From assembly GCA_003385635.1 (NCBI GenBank), contig QQUY01000001.1:1899001-1963000 (forward strand): DNA of 64,000 nucleotides, given 5' to 3'. This document shows, piece by piece, positions 29,793-40,203 of the stretch. A model generated the notes under the pieces. It ran no database searches, was not told the DNA's origin, and was given only the letters and a program-made list of their open reading frames with translations. This DNA is from Acidobacteriota bacterium (GTDB lineage: Bacteria; Acidobacteriota; Blastocatellia; Pyrinomonadales; Pyrinomonadaceae). The translations under genes and the position numbers were made by a program. The stretch's first letter is position 1. Each line of letters opens with the position of its first letter.

Positions 29793-31481
29793 TTAGTCGA
29801 TGACAACCACCGAACTCATCGATACGTATCCGACTTTTTGGCCCTTTGTGTCAAGGAAGTTTATCTGGCTGAATCCCTTGTCGGCTCCGGTCGCGAGAAA
29901 CCGTTTCATCATCTCTTCCTTTTGCGGCTTGGTGAGTTTCGCCCACTCCTCATTTGTTATCGCATATGCGATGTCTTTGTTTATCCGTGCCGAATTGATG
30001 TACGTCGCAAACTCTGAATCCTCAAGGTTCATTTCCTGTATCTGGCCAGAGGAGACCGGATCGGATGAAGGGATCAAGTAGCCGCTGAAGAAGAAATAGA
30101 AGATGCCGAACGCCACCGTCAATGCCGTGGCAATGACCAGCTTCTTGTTCGCTTTGTACCACTCCGCCTTTTCCTTAGCGATCTTGGTCGAAGCCTGGCT
30201 TATCTTTTCTACATTGAAGACCTTCTCTTTAGCCTTGGCGCTCTGGACCTGTGCCTCCGCTTTCGCGATCTCATCTTCCTGATGGGCCTCGAATACCTTC
30301 CGGATCGCTTCCGTAATCGCGCTGTCGGTCAGAAATCCGTACTGGTCGTTGAGTTCCGCCGGCCGCTCGCCGCCGTACTCGTTCTCGATCAGTTCGAGGT
30401 ACCTGTTTCCCACTTCAACATTGCATCTGATGGCCGCTGCAACTATGTCCGGGGCGAAGAAACTCTCGTTTGCCTTTTCTTTGAACTCATTCAGCCTTCG
30501 GAAGAAGTCCTTTGAAACGAGATCGTCAAAACTGTGAGCCTTTCTTACTTCGTCGATGAAGTCATTGAAGCCCATCGCGCCAAACGCAAGTTCCTGATTC
30601 TCCTCGTCGGTGGAATAAAGTGGAACACTTGCCCAGTCTTTGTATAGATCCTGTATGTCAAGAACAAGAGACTCGACCGGAAGCGTCGCTTCTCTCCTGC
30701 CATCGCCGGCATCAGCCGTGTAGAGCTTCGTAATGATCAGGTCAAACTTGGCCCGGACGAGTTCGGAGAACGGCGCATTCCTGAAGAATCTCGCGAGTGC
30801 GAGCAGCGCCTGGGAACTAAGCGCCGGGACTGCTGTATCACAGTAGGAACGGAGATTCTCGACCGTCAGCTCCTTGTCGCGGATCGTGAGCGCGGAATAC
30901 CAGTTCTCTGTTTCCTGCAGCAGCAGAAATTCGATCTCGGCAACCTCAGCAGAATTCGCCTCTTCGTCCAACTGGAGGAACTTGTGAAGCGACTGTTTTA
31001 CCTTTAGGTCGTCGTAGGGAGCGGAATTGATCTTCGCCTGCTCTTTCTCGATCCTCGTGATTATGTGGTCGACCATCTGCAGGGTCTTGACCTCGTCGGT
31101 CGCCCTGCGTCTGAAGTACTCTTTACCCGTTTCAGCGGATGCTTTCGCCGCCTCCGGCCTTACATCGCGAGCTTGCTCCGCAACTTCGGTTTGATCATCA
31201 AAGGAAGTGTCGATCTCAAATTCGGCCGTATCTCCCAACGCCTCATAGTTTGAGTCGCCAAGATCCCAGCCTTCGTTCTCTTCGATCGAAGGCTCAGTAG
31301 CGACCGATTGGCCTTTTCCGTTTGAAGAAGCTTCCTCCCCGACCTCGGGCGAAGGAGGCATCGAATCGGCATCAACGGCCTCACTGGCACTTTTTCTGCC
31401 AGTTGAACGAGACTCGATCACGGTCTCCTCGAGCAAGTTCTCTTCTTTCAACTCTTCGACGAGATCTTCAAATAGGCTCAT
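29793..31481 (-). CDS. hypothetical protein with one C-terminal-half TM segment
   Basis: 562-aa ORF, acidic N-terminus, KLVIATALTVAFGIFYFFFSGYLI TM. Confidence 0.75.
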   Translation of the reverse strand: MSLFEDLVEELKEENLLEETVIESRSTGRKSASEAVDADSMPPSPEVGEEASSNGKGQSVATEPSIEENEGWDLGDSNYEALGDTAEFEIDTSFDDQTEVAEQARDVRPEAAKASAETGKEYFRRRATDEVKTLQMVDHIITRIEKEQAKINSAPYDDLKVKQSLHKFLQLDEEANSAEVAEIEFLLLQETENWYSALTIRDKELTVENLRSYCDTAVPALSSQALLALARFFRNAPFSELVRAKFDLIITKLYTADAGDGRREATLPVESLVLDIQDLYKDWASVPLYSTDEENQELAFGAMGFNDFIDEVRKAHSFDDLVSKDFFRRLNEFKEKANESFFAPDIVAAAIRCNVEVGNRYLELIENEYGGERPAELNDQYGFLTDSAITEAIRKVFEAHQEDEIAKAEAQVQSAKAKEKVFNVEKISQASTKIAKEKAEWYKANKKLVIATALTVAFGIFYFFFSGYLIPSSDPVSSGQIQEMNLEDSEFATYINSARINKDIAYAITNEEWAKLTKPQKEEMMKRFLATGADKGFSQINFLDTKGQKVGYVSMSSVVVID

Positions 31482-31568
31482 GATGTTGGATACGCTGGGG
31501 AGGCAGTTGGATGGGATTTGTGTGGACTGCGGCCGGCTGGAGCCGGCCGCGCAAGACCAAACCGGACT

Positions 31569-31988
31569 CTATGGAAAGATCTGAGTGATCTGGCCGCTGG
31601 CGTCCAGCGAAATCACATAAGGCTGGTTGTGATAGTTCGAGGCCTTCGATGCGATCACGGTAAAATTATCGCGAAGCTGGGTGTCGGTCGGTGCGGCGGG
31701 GCTCATCGTGAACGTATAGATGCCACGCTGAACATCGCTGCCGACCGTCGTTCCAAGGCGGTTGTTCTCAGCAGCGTTCAGCTCATCGAGCCTCGCATAC
31801 CGCCCATTCGCCGTGTAGTAATTGACCTGAGAGGAAGAAAACGTCTTGAGGCTTGCGAACACGCTGCCGTTCTCAGCTGCGCCGACGGCGGACATCAAGT
31901 AGGGCACCGCTATCGACGAAAGCACCATGATTATTACAGCGACGAGCAGCAGTTCTATGAGGGAGAATCCTTTTTGATTTTTGTCCAT
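31569..31988 (-). CDS. type IV pilin-like / prepilin-type N-terminal cleavage protein
   Basis: MDKNQKGFSLIELLLVAVIIMVLSSIAVPYLMSA. Confidence 0.9.
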   Translation of the reverse strand: MDKNQKGFSLIELLLVAVIIMVLSSIAVPYLMSAVGAAENGSVFASLKTFSSSQVNYYTANGRYARLDELNAAENNRLGTTVGSDVQRGIYTFTMSPAAPTDTQLRDNFTVIASKASNYHNQPYVISLDASGQITQIFP

Positions 31989-32507
31989 TTTTATACTCCA
32001 TTGAGGTCGAGAAAGAATCATACTGACAATAAATGACACTAAATCTTGACAAGTAATGGCATCTTGACCGAACTATTCCCTTGCTCTCATACGAAAAACC
32101 CTTTCGTTTCAGGGCCCGCTACCGAATTGCACAAGTTGCTGCGGGCTTCATTCACAAGAAGGTGCAACGGTTGTGCCAAAAACGATGAAAGGGCTCAGAG
32201 AAAACTTCCCCAAAAGCGTCTTGATTTATGTTAGTCTTATCTGAACTCGCAAGTGCTAGTGGCGGAATACCTTCCTTTCCCGTATTGGATTGCCGAGTTA
32301 TCCTCTGATCCGGTCACTCCCGGTGCAATTCGATCCGGTCCAGATACGATCAGATGTCGCGGGCCGATTTCGGAGGGTTCCCGAACCGGGAATCATTAGC
32401 GGTAGCAACGTCCGTACTAGAACGCAGGGTTTGCCAAATCCTCAAAATTAATATAAGAATTAGGTTTTTTGTTTGAGCAATCTTTCGGCCAAGAAACCGG
32501 AGAAACA

Positions 32508-33569
32508 ATGGTAGCGAAGAAAAAGTCAAAATCCTCAAAATTTTTAACTGTACCCACCCGTCCGATTCCCGTTGATCGGGACCGATCCGTCGCGGGAATG
32601 CTTGAAAAGATGGAAGGCGCCGGCTTTGGCGCCAAGCAGTTGGCCGAAGCACACCGCATATGGATCGATATGCTTGATGACAATGTGACGATCTTTTTGT
32701 GCGGGACCGACAATCTCGTTCCGGCTGGCCTCCGAAGGCTATTCGCCTACATCGTCAAGAACCGCTTCGTCGATGTGCTTGTCCTTTCAGGCACCGTCCT
32801 TTTTCACGATATTCACGAGACCCTCGGCAGGAACCATTATCAGGCTCACCCAAGCATGGACGACGAAGAGCTTGCTGCCGCTGAAGTAACGCGCATCGGT
32901 GATCTCCTTTCGAACGACGAAGAATACCAGGAAGCCGATGAATGGATCGGTAGCGTGATCAATCAGCTTGAGCTGTCCAGAGCTTATTCGGTGCGCGAGT
33001 TTCTTCATCTTGTCGGGCGCGAACTCGCGGAGATCGCGCACGAAGATGGGATTTTGACGTCAGCGTTCAAGGCCCGTGTTCCGGTATTCTGCCCTGATCT
33101 ATTGGCTTCGCCGCTTTCGGTGGGAATCAACAGGTGCCGATTCGAAAAGAAAGTGCCTTTCACGCTCGATATTTCCCAGGACTCGATCGAAATGATGCAG
33201 ATCTCGCAGAAGACGAGAAACTCGGGGGTGATCTCCCTTGGAAGCATCAGCGGCGTCAAGATGCTGAATGCGACGGAGATGTCGGCGTACATCACGCATT
33301 CGAAGCCGAGAGGCCACAAATACGCGATATCGATCAACACTGATGCGGTACCCCTTCATATCAGGACCCCGTCGATCGCGGGACCGCACACCGAGGTATT
33401 CGGCCGTTTGATGAAGAACGCCGTGACATCATTCGTGCCCAGTGATCCTTCGATAGCGCTACCGATGCTGGTGACCGCCTTGTCGCAGACCGCTGCGAAG
33501 TTCATCAAGGCCAGAAAGCACCCTCAGTTCACGCTGATCGGTAAAGAACTTGGGATCGAGATCCCGTAA
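32508..33569 (+). CDS. deoxyhypusine synthase-like family protein
   Basis: MLDDNVTIFLCGTDNLVPAGLRRLFAYIVKNRFVDVLVLSG; HEDGILTSAFKARVPVFCPDL; SGVISLGSISGVKMLN; YAISINTD. Confidence 0.7.
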   Translation: MVAKKKSKSSKFLTVPTRPIPVDRDRSVAGMLEKMEGAGFGAKQLAEAHRIWIDMLDDNVTIFLCGTDNLVPAGLRRLFAYIVKNRFVDVLVLSGTVLFHDIHETLGRNHYQAHPSMDDEELAAAEVTRIGDLLSNDEEYQEADEWIGSVINQLELSRAYSVREFLHLVGRELAEIAHEDGILTSAFKARVPVFCPDLLASPLSVGINRCRFEKKVPFTLDISQDSIEMMQISQKTRNSGVISLGSISGVKMLNATEMSAYITHSKPRGHKYAISINTDAVPLHIRTPSIAGPHTEVFGRLMKNAVTSFVPSDPSIALPMLVTALSQTAAKFIKARKHPQFTLIGKELGIEIP

Positions 33570-33596
33570 CGATCGGAAATTCCGTCGCGAAATCAA

Positions 33597-33626
33597 AGGC
33601 CGGCCTCAGGAGGGCTGGCCTTTTTT
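33597..33626 (+). terminator. intrinsic terminator
   Basis: AAGGCCGGCC...GGCTGGCCTTTTTT. Confidence 0.8.
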
Positions 33627-33759
33627 GATTTCGAACAGGGTACGGCAGGAGTCTCGGGTATGGCCCAGGGAACTGGATTGCAGGACAGTGCAACGCTTCT
33701 AATCGAAATTCGTTTGCGATATTATTTCGACAATTGTCTTTTTGATACGGAGTTACTAA

Positions 33760-35259
33760 ATGTTCAAAGCACTACCGATTTTCCAGAAGCAAACTGCTCT
33801 CATACTTGTGTTGATCCTTTGCGGCTTACTTACGGGCTGTGGAACAGGCTGGCTGTCTTTTTCATCAGACGCCCCTAAACCGGCTGAGGGGCCTGAGACT
33901 CCTCCCGAACCGGTCGTAGTGGACGGGGTCCGTACCTCGTACGCCGACGTGGTTTCAAAAACGACTCCCGCAGTTGTTCAGATCACCGCCATAAACAGAG
34001 GCGGAGAAGCGGAGAGCTCAGCAAGCACACCTTTTGAAGATCTTTTTCCTGATCCTGAAGGAAGGAGATCTCCTCAGCAAAGACCCTCCCGCGGGCTTGG
34101 CTCTGGCGTCATCGTTAAGGATGACGGCACCATTCTAACCAACCACCACGTGATCGACGGAGCGGACAAGATCACGGTTGAAATGAATGACGGCCAGAGC
34201 TTTAATGCCGAGGTCGTCGGATCAGATCGTCTGAGTGACCTTGCTGTATTGAAAATCGAAGGCGAAGGCCTTCCGTTCATAACGCTCGGAGATTCCGACA
34301 AAGTCCGGATCGGTGACATCGTTCTTGCCATAGGAAATCCCCTCGGAATCGGGCAGACGGTAACGTCAGGAATCATCAGCGCAAAGAGCCGCAGGACGCA
34401 AGACGGTGACAACACCTCATTTCAGGACTTCCTGCAGACCGATGCACCCATCAACCAGGGGAATTCCGGCGGTGCGCTTGTTAACGTAAAGGGCGAGCTG
34501 ATAGGCATCAACTCTCAGATCCTTTCAAGATCAGGCGGAAACATCGGCATCGGCTTCGCTATTCCTTCGAACATGGCTAAATCCGTCATGGATCAGCTGA
34601 TCGAAAACGGCGAAGTGCGGCGCGGGATGCTCGGGATAAATATCCAGAACATTTCGTCCGATCTTGCAGAAGCTCTCGGTCTGGACTCGACCAGGGGCGT
34701 CGTGGTCTCCAACGTGCTTACTGGAAGTGCCGCTGAATCAGCGGGACTTAAGCGAGGCGATATTATCAAGAAGATCGCGGGTGAGGAGGTCGAGGACGAT
34801 AATTTCCTGAGAAACAAGGTCGCCGGCACACTTCCCGGCACGACCGTCAAACTGACGATCTTGCGGGACGGCAAAGAACAGCAGGTCGACGTGAGGCTCG
34901 GAGAATTCAAGACTGAGACGGCAGGCTCAGAAGAAAGAGGTGCCCAGGAACCAAGGACTGAGGAACCTAACGACGGCGGGAAACTTGGCATTTCACTTAG
35001 CCCGCTGACCCCTGAAGCCGCCGAGCGTTTGAACATACCGACAGAGGTTCGTGGACTTGTCATCACGGAGGTCGATCAAGGCGGACCGGCGGCGGAGAAA
35101 GGTCTTCGAAGGGGCGACGTCATTGTCGAGATCAACCGCGAACTGGTAGGTACACTTAGCGAGGCAAGGACAGCGATCGCCAAATCAGGAGACAGAGCGG
35201 TCCTGCTCCTTGTATCTAGGAGAGGTCAAACATTCTTTGTGTCTGTAAGACCCAATTAG
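33760..35259 (+). CDS. HtrA/DegP-family trypsin-like serine protease with two PDZ domains
   Basis: GLGSGVIVKDDGTILTNHHVIDGADKI; DLAVLKIEGE; QGNSGGALVNVKGELIGINSQI; two PDZ segments. Confidence 0.93.
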   Translation: MFKALPIFQKQTALILVLILCGLLTGCGTGWLSFSSDAPKPAEGPETPPEPVVVDGVRTSYADVVSKTTPAVVQITAINRGGEAESSASTPFEDLFPDPEGRRSPQQRPSRGLGSGVIVKDDGTILTNHHVIDGADKITVEMNDGQSFNAEVVGSDRLSDLAVLKIEGEGLPFITLGDSDKVRIGDIVLAIGNPLGIGQTVTSGIISAKSRRTQDGDNTSFQDFLQTDAPINQGNSGGALVNVKGELIGINSQILSRSGGNIGIGFAIPSNMAKSVMDQLIENGEVRRGMLGINIQNISSDLAEALGLDSTRGVVVSNVLTGSAAESAGLKRGDIIKKIAGEEVEDDNFLRNKVAGTLPGTTVKLTILRDGKEQQVDVRLGEFKTETAGSEERGAQEPRTEEPNDGGKLGISLSPLTPEAAERLNIPTEVRGLVITEVDQGGPAAEKGLRRGDVIVEINRELVGTLSEARTAIAKSGDRAVLLLVSRRGQTFFVSVRPN

Positions 35260-35284
35260 AGGACGGTAGACCGTTTGAAACAAG

Positions 35285-35314
35285 AAAAGGGCTGTCCGTT
35301 CGGACAGCCCTTTT
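35285..35314 (+). terminator. intrinsic terminator
   Basis: AAAAGGGCTGTCCG-TT-CGGACAGCCCTTTT. Confidence 0.9.
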
Positions 35315-35374
35315 GTGTATCCAATGAATTCAGACTAAAAAAGAGACCCGCCAAAGGTCTCTCCTTAAGAGATT

Positions 35375-35448
35375 TCGGGACGGCGAGATTTGAACTCACG
35401 ACCTCTTCCACCCCAAGGAAGCACGCTACCAGACTGCGCTACGCCCCG
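35375..35448 (-). tRNA. tRNA-Pro(GGG), CCA not encoded
   Basis: Reverse complement CGGGGCGTAGCGCAGTCTGGTAGCGTGCTTCCTTGGGGTGGAAGAGGTCGTGAGTTCAAATCTCGCCGTCCCGA folds as cloverleaf. Confidence 0.95.
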
Positions 35449-35500
35449 ATATCAGGTAAAAGATTATTTGGCGCTTAAGCGTATGTCAAACGCCTCTGAA

Positions 35501-36022
35501 CTACTTCTCTTTTGCCTCCGACTCTTCGGTCTGGCGGTTCTTCAACATCTCACGAAGTTCGAGCAGTTGGGCGGCCAGAGACTTCAGCGCCTCGCGAGTC
35601 TCATCGTTCATTGCCACCCCGGCCTTTCCTTCCGTTTCGTCGTCGATCGAACCAATCTCCAAATCCTCAATATCAAGGTCTTCGTCGGACTCAGGTTTCT
35701 TGACCGGCTTGATGTATTCCTTGTCATCAGGCTCCGACTTAACGATCTTCAGCCTGCTTGCCTCCCTCATTTCCTTCTGCAGCCGTTTCTTCGCGCCGGC
35801 GATCGTGTATAGGTCTTCGTATAGCAACTCCTTGATGCGAAGAGCGATCTCGACATCGCGCCGTCGATAGGTCCTCTGCCCCGAACGATTCTTTTGAGGC
35901 GACAACATGGGGAACTCCGTTTCCCAGTATCTGAGTACGTGAGCCTGTACGTCCACGATGTCGCAAACTTCGCCGATTTTAAAGAAAATTTTCTCTGGAA
36001 TAGCCACTGAAGGTTGTCCCAT
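35501..36022 (-). CDS. MerR family transcriptional regulator
   Basis: [56 protein letters not shown]. Confidence 0.92.
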   Translation of the reverse strand: MGQPSVAIPEKIFFKIGEVCDIVDVQAHVLRYWETEFPMLSPQKNRSGQRTYRRRDVEIALRIKELLYEDLYTIAGAKKRLQKEMREASRLKIVKSEPDDKEYIKPVKKPESDEDLDIEDLEIGSIDDETEGKAGVAMNDETREALKSLAAQLLELREMLKNRQTEESEAKEK

Positions 36023-36109
36023 CTGTTCCTCTGCTATGTTAATGTGGAAAGGTATTTTTGCCGCCGTTATTCTATGAATTTAGTTGATTTATGTCAACGA
36101 CATATTCTG

Positions 36110-37084
36110 ATGGACGAATTCGATTTCATTGAAAAGTTAAAGCACCACTTTAACTTTGAAATTTTGGGTGATGATTGCGCCGTTCTACCGTTCGGGGAGA
36201 CTGACGACCTTTTGATAACGACCGATATTCTCGTCGAAGACATAGACTTTCGTTTTTCATGGTCTGGACCGAACCTTGTCGGTCACAAGGCTCTCGCCGT
36301 TTCCCTTTCCGATCTGGCGGCGATGGCAGGTGAACCGGTCTGGGCATTCTTTTCAGTTGCAGTGCCAGAACTCCTGTGGAATGAACAGTTTATGACCTCG
36401 TTCTACGAAGGCATCAATACGCTTGCCGAAGAGTTCAGCGTTTCGATCGCAGGAGGCGACATGTCTGGTTCGAAAGACAAGTTTCTTGTCGATTGCATCG
36501 TGGCCGGGCGGTGTCCAAGGGGAACTGCGGTCTTGAGAAGCGGAGCAAGACCAGGGGACCTGATCTTTGTCTCAGGAACATTGGGTGGAGCTCAAGCGGG
36601 ACTCAGATTTCTCGAGAACGGCGTTCGGCAAGAGGGGGCCGTTGACGGTCCAGTTCGGCGGCTGATCAAGAAGCAGCTTCAGCCAAGACCTGAGGTTACA
36701 TTCAGTAAACATTTGGGAACAGGCGGGTTGGCGACTTCACTGATAGATATTAGTGATGGACTTTCGTCAGATCTTTTACGCCTGTGCAGGGCTTCTAAAA
36801 CCGGGGCAGTGATCGAAGCTTCCGGCATCCCCCTCGATCCCGATCTGGATGCCGTTCCTCCCGAGATGCTTCGAACCGGCGAGACCGTTCTGGACCTAGC
36901 CCTGCACGGTGGGGAGGACTTTCGTTTGCTGTTTACGGTAAGTCCGGAAGACCGCAGAAGCGTCGAGGCGATTGGCGGCATCGAAATCGGCAGAATGGTA
37001 AATGATGAAGAAACGTATGAGATCGTGAAAAGCGGCGATGTCGAGAAGCTTGAGGCCCGGGGGTTCGACCATTTCAGGGAATAG
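36110..37084 (+). CDS. thiL: thiamine-phosphate kinase
   Basis: ILGDDCAVLPFGETDDLLITTDILVEDIDFRFSW; GHKALAVSLSDLAAMAGEP; ISIAGGDMSGS-like SIAGGDMSGSKDKF; SLIDISDGLSSDL; LALHGGEDFRLLFTV. Confidence 0.92.
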   Translation: MDEFDFIEKLKHHFNFEILGDDCAVLPFGETDDLLITTDILVEDIDFRFSWSGPNLVGHKALAVSLSDLAAMAGEPVWAFFSVAVPELLWNEQFMTSFYEGINTLAEEFSVSIAGGDMSGSKDKFLVDCIVAGRCPRGTAVLRSGARPGDLIFVSGTLGGAQAGLRFLENGVRQEGAVDGPVRRLIKKQLQPRPEVTFSKHLGTGGLATSLIDISDGLSSDLLRLCRASKTGAVIEASGIPLDPDLDAVPPEMLRTGETVLDLALHGGEDFRLLFTVSPEDRRSVEAIGGIEIGRMVNDEETYEIVKSGDVEKLEARGFDHFRE

Positions 37085-37188
37085 GGGCTGTAAACTTACT
37101 GTCTCTATCGGTTTACATTCATTTCAAATGCATTTGGAATAGAAATTCGTTAATATGGTGGTGTTGGGTCAGTCGTATCCAAGATATT

Positions 37189-37800
37189 GTGATAGAGGAA
37201 ACCGCCCGGTTCCTTTGTCACGCTGAATCGGAGGTAGTCGATTTGATTACGGGTAGGGTTTTACTTCTTAACTTCTCATACGAACCGCTTGGAACCATCG
37301 GGGTTGCGAGGGCGATCTGTATGCAGGTTTGCGGAAAGTTGTTTGTCGAAGAGTTTGATGGAGACAATGTCCTTCGCTCGCCGAGCGTGGAGTTCAAGGT
37401 CCCGTCGGTTGTACGCCTGCGCGAATATGTCCACGTTCGCCGACGCAGACGCGAGAACACGATGAAACGAGCGCGAATCTACATTCGCGACCGGTACAGG
37501 TGCCAGTATTGCGGGGATCACAAGCACGCCAAGGACCTGACCCTGGATCATATACTCCCAAAAGCCCAGGGTGGAACAACGACGCCCCAGAATCTGGCCA
37601 CCGCTTGTGTCCGGTGCAACCAGCGGAAGGGTAACCGCACGCCGGAGCAGGCGCGAATGCCGCTGCTGACGTCGCAGAAGCTTTTGAGGCTTGGCCTTGA
37701 CCACGTACTGCTGTGCCACTACGCGGAATCGCGACCCGAGTGGAAGAAGTACTTGTTCATGGCCGATTTCTCAGAAGATGAAAGGTTAAAGGCGGCCTAG
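37189..37800 (+). CDS. HNH endonuclease
   Basis: RDRYRCQYCGDHKHAKDLTLDHILPKAQGGTTTPQNLATACVRCNQRKGNRTPEQA. Confidence 0.92.
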   Translation: MIEETARFLCHAESEVVDLITGRVLLLNFSYEPLGTIGVARAICMQVCGKLFVEEFDGDNVLRSPSVEFKVPSVVRLREYVHVRRRRRENTMKRARIYIRDRYRCQYCGDHKHAKDLTLDHILPKAQGGTTTPQNLATACVRCNQRKGNRTPEQARMPLLTSQKLLRLGLDHVLLCHYAESRPEWKKYLFMADFSEDERLKAA

Positions 37801-37846
37801 AAAGTTGAATCGGCCGCATTTGCGGTCTATAATTCGTTTTTCATCG

Positions 37847-37877
37847 GCGGACCGCGGTCACTGCGGTCCGCTTTTTT
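37847..37877 (+). terminator. intrinsic terminator
   Basis: GCGGACCGC...GCGGTCCGCTTTTTT. Confidence 0.85.
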
Positions 37878-37896
37878 ATGTTTATGGAGACGATAG

Positions 37897-38346
37897 ATGG
37901 AATATGAAAGCGAGAGTGAGTTGAATGCGGTTCTAGAATCATTTGAGAACTGCACCGTCTCGCGTGGCGATTGGGGACATCCTGAGCACCTGATAGTCGC
38001 TTACTTCTATTGTATAGAAGGTGACGAGGCCATCGCCTACTGGAGGATGAAGTCCGGAATTCTCAACCTTCTGGACGCATTTGGGATCGACAAGTCAAAG
38101 GAAATGCCGTTTCACGAGACCCTCACGCAATTTTGGATCAAGGTGGTTTTCGAATTTATAAAGGAAAGAGGCCGAAATGAGGTCCTTGCGGACTGCAGGG
38201 AATTGATCAGGACCTTTTCGAAGGACTATCCGCTGGAGTTCTATTCTCGCGAACTACTGTTCTCGGACAAAGCAAGGGAGCGATTCCTCCCGCCAGAGAA
38301 ACCGCTCCCTTGGTCCACCCTGCCCGTGGATGTTCCCTACTCGTAA
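37897..38346 (+). CDS. conserved hypothetical protein
   Basis: 149 aa: FENCTVSRGDWGHPEHLIVAYFYC...MPFHETLTQFW. Confidence 0.7.
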   Translation: MEYESESELNAVLESFENCTVSRGDWGHPEHLIVAYFYCIEGDEAIAYWRMKSGILNLLDAFGIDKSKEMPFHETLTQFWIKVVFEFIKERGRNEVLADCRELIRTFSKDYPLEFYSRELLFSDKARERFLPPEKPLPWSTLPVDVPYS

Positions 38347-38858
38347 CATGCTCCGAACATCCCTGCTTCCGTGACCCTTATCAGGACGTCCATTTCCAAA
38401 ATGTTCCGATATTGCTTCTTTACGCTTTTGCCCTTCCCCATTGAGGACTGGTTTCCATCGATCGTGTTTACAAAAGTCCCGTCAGACTGAGATACGACCA
38501 TGCCAATGTGCCCGTAGTTCATAACGTAGATGTCGCCGGGAAGACAGGGGCTTGTGTTCACAACGAAGTCGGGGTTCTTCTTCGCCCAACGCCTCAACTT
38601 AGGGCCGCTCCAAAGCGGCCCGGCGCTGAAAGGAAGCGGAAAACCGAACTTCTTTGCTGCTTCCGAATAGCAATAGTAGATAAAAAACCCGCACCATCCA
38701 TGGTTCTTGGTCAATGGCGAATGGGCACGTTTCTTGTAGATATCGATCTCGGGTCCACGGTTCTGCGCCCCAACTTCTTTGACCCCTTTTGCTTCTTCCG
38801 CGAGGGCAATGTTCACTGCATCCTGTCTGAGTAGTTCGTATCGGTCCAATACTGACAT
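38337..38858 (-). CDS. CHAP/NlpC-like amidase-type protein without an evident signal peptide
   Basis: NHGWCGFFIYYCYSEAAKKFG; CLPGDIYVMNYGHIGMVVS; start MSVLDRYELL with SD AGAGGTG. Confidence 0.65.
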   Translation of the reverse strand: MSVLDRYELLRQDAVNIALAEEAKGVKEVGAQNRGPEIDIYKKRAHSPLTKNHGWCGFFIYYCYSEAAKKFGFPLPFSAGPLWSGPKLRRWAKKNPDFVVNTSPCLPGDIYVMNYGHIGMVVSQSDGTFVNTIDGNQSSMGKGKSVKKQYRNILEMDVLIRVTEAGMFGACYE

Positions 38859-39006
38859 AAGCACCTCTTTCTGACTGTTTGTATCTTCTGACGATTGCTG
38901 AGCAGTTTTTGCGGTTAGGTGACGTACTTTTTTAGAATCCATGGCTTCTGCGGGCAGTCACACCTCCCCGGCGAAGTGAAGACCATAGGATCCCGAGCCG
39001 CGCAAC

Positions 39007-39471
39007 TCACATCAGGTTCGGCAAAGGCCTCCCAAAATACTCCCGCAACTCCCCCGGGAGCTTTGGATCACGCCTCAGGTCATCGAAGAATTGCGGCCGT
39101 TGGATAAAGTAATACCAGTTGAGATAGTAGATGGTGTAGACGTACTTGTGGCTCGGTGTGTACATCCGCTTCCCGTTCGCCGGTGTGATCATTCCATCGA
39201 CCACCGCTCCTTCCGTGTACTTTTGAAATGACTTGACGGCTCCCCACGTCTTGCCTCCAAACAGACCGTCTTCTTCGAGTCGCTTTGGAGCTCGTTTCCA
39301 ATCTTCGCCCAGATCATCAATTGCCGAGTTTATGAAGAACTGAACGAGCCGGACATCCTCTCGCATGTTCTTGCACCCGTACCCGACATTCGTGGAGACC
39401 GTGAAGATGTGATTTGAGCCTGTGAACACCTGCTTCAGATAGTGGTGCTGTATCGTTTCTTTATGTGCCAT
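39007..39471 (-). CDS. peptidoglycan-binding-domain-like protein
   Basis: LEEDGLFGGKTWGAVKSFQKYTEGAVVDGMITPANGKRMYTP resembles PG_binding repeats. Confidence 0.6.
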   Translation of the reverse strand: MAHKETIQHHYLKQVFTGSNHIFTVSTNVGYGCKNMREDVRLVQFFINSAIDDLGEDWKRAPKRLEEDGLFGGKTWGAVKSFQKYTEGAVVDGMITPANGKRMYTPSHKYVYTIYYLNWYYFIQRPQFFDDLRRDPKLPGELREYFGRPLPNLM

Positions 39472-39633
39472 ATGTATATCTCCTTCCGACGCGGGAGTAT
39501 GATTTGGATGATCCCGCCCGTTTCAGCACCAAATGCGCTTTTGCGGCGCAAAAACTATCATCCACAGCAAATACTTTCTTCGAAAAAATCTTCTGTGCTA
39601 GATTAAGGTGTTCATTTTCAAGGCACTTACCCG

Positions 39634-40203
39634 ATGGTCCAGCCTAACGATCAGGACGTTACCCAGCTGCTCCAAAAGTGGAGCAAAGGCGATGAAAGCG
39701 CACTTGAAGAGCTTGCGCCGATCGTCCACAGCGAACTGCACAGGATCGCCCGTAGATACATGGCTAGGGAGCGAGGAGGCCACACCCTGCAGACGACCGC
39801 GCTTGTAAACGAGGCATTTGTCAGGCTGATCGACTGGAAGAACGCGAAGTGGAACAGCCGGGCGCATTTTTTCGGTGTCGCGGCAGGGATGATGCGACGC
39901 ATTCTCGTCGACTTTGCGCGCAAGAGACCGAAGAAGGACGGGACCGCACTTCTGAGAGTTTCGATCGACAAGGCCGAAAGGGCAGGAGTCGGGAGCGATC
40001 CCGAGATCCTTGCGCTTGATGACGCGCTCAGATCTCTTGGCGAATTTGACACGAGAAAGGCGAGGATCGTCGAACTCAGGTTCTTCGGAGGTCTGACTGT
40101 CGACGAAACAGCCGAAGTGCTTTCAGTCGCTCCCATCACTGTCATGCGCGAATGGAAGAAAGCCAAGGCCTGGTTATACCTCGAACTAAACCGTGAGGAC
40201 TGA
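39634..40203 (+). CDS. ECF-subfamily RNA polymerase sigma factor
   Basis: VTQLLQKWSKGDESALEELAPIVHSELHRIARRYM; HFFGVAAGMMRRILVDFAR; VELRFFGGLTVDETAEVLSV. Confidence 0.9.
   Translation: MVQPNDQDVTQLLQKWSKGDESALEELAPIVHSELHRIARRYMARERGGHTLQTTALVNEAFVRLIDWKNAKWNSRAHFFGVAAGMMRRILVDFARKRPKKDGTALLRVSIDKAERAGVGSDPEILALDDALRSLGEFDTRKARIVELRFFGGLTVDETAEVLSVAPITVMREWKKAKAWLYLELNRED

Noticed and set aside
31529-31553. GCGGCCGGCTGGAGCCGGCCGC hairpin as a terminator
   Set aside because: Strong palindrome but no adjacent T-run on either strand; could equally be a REP-like element, so not called.
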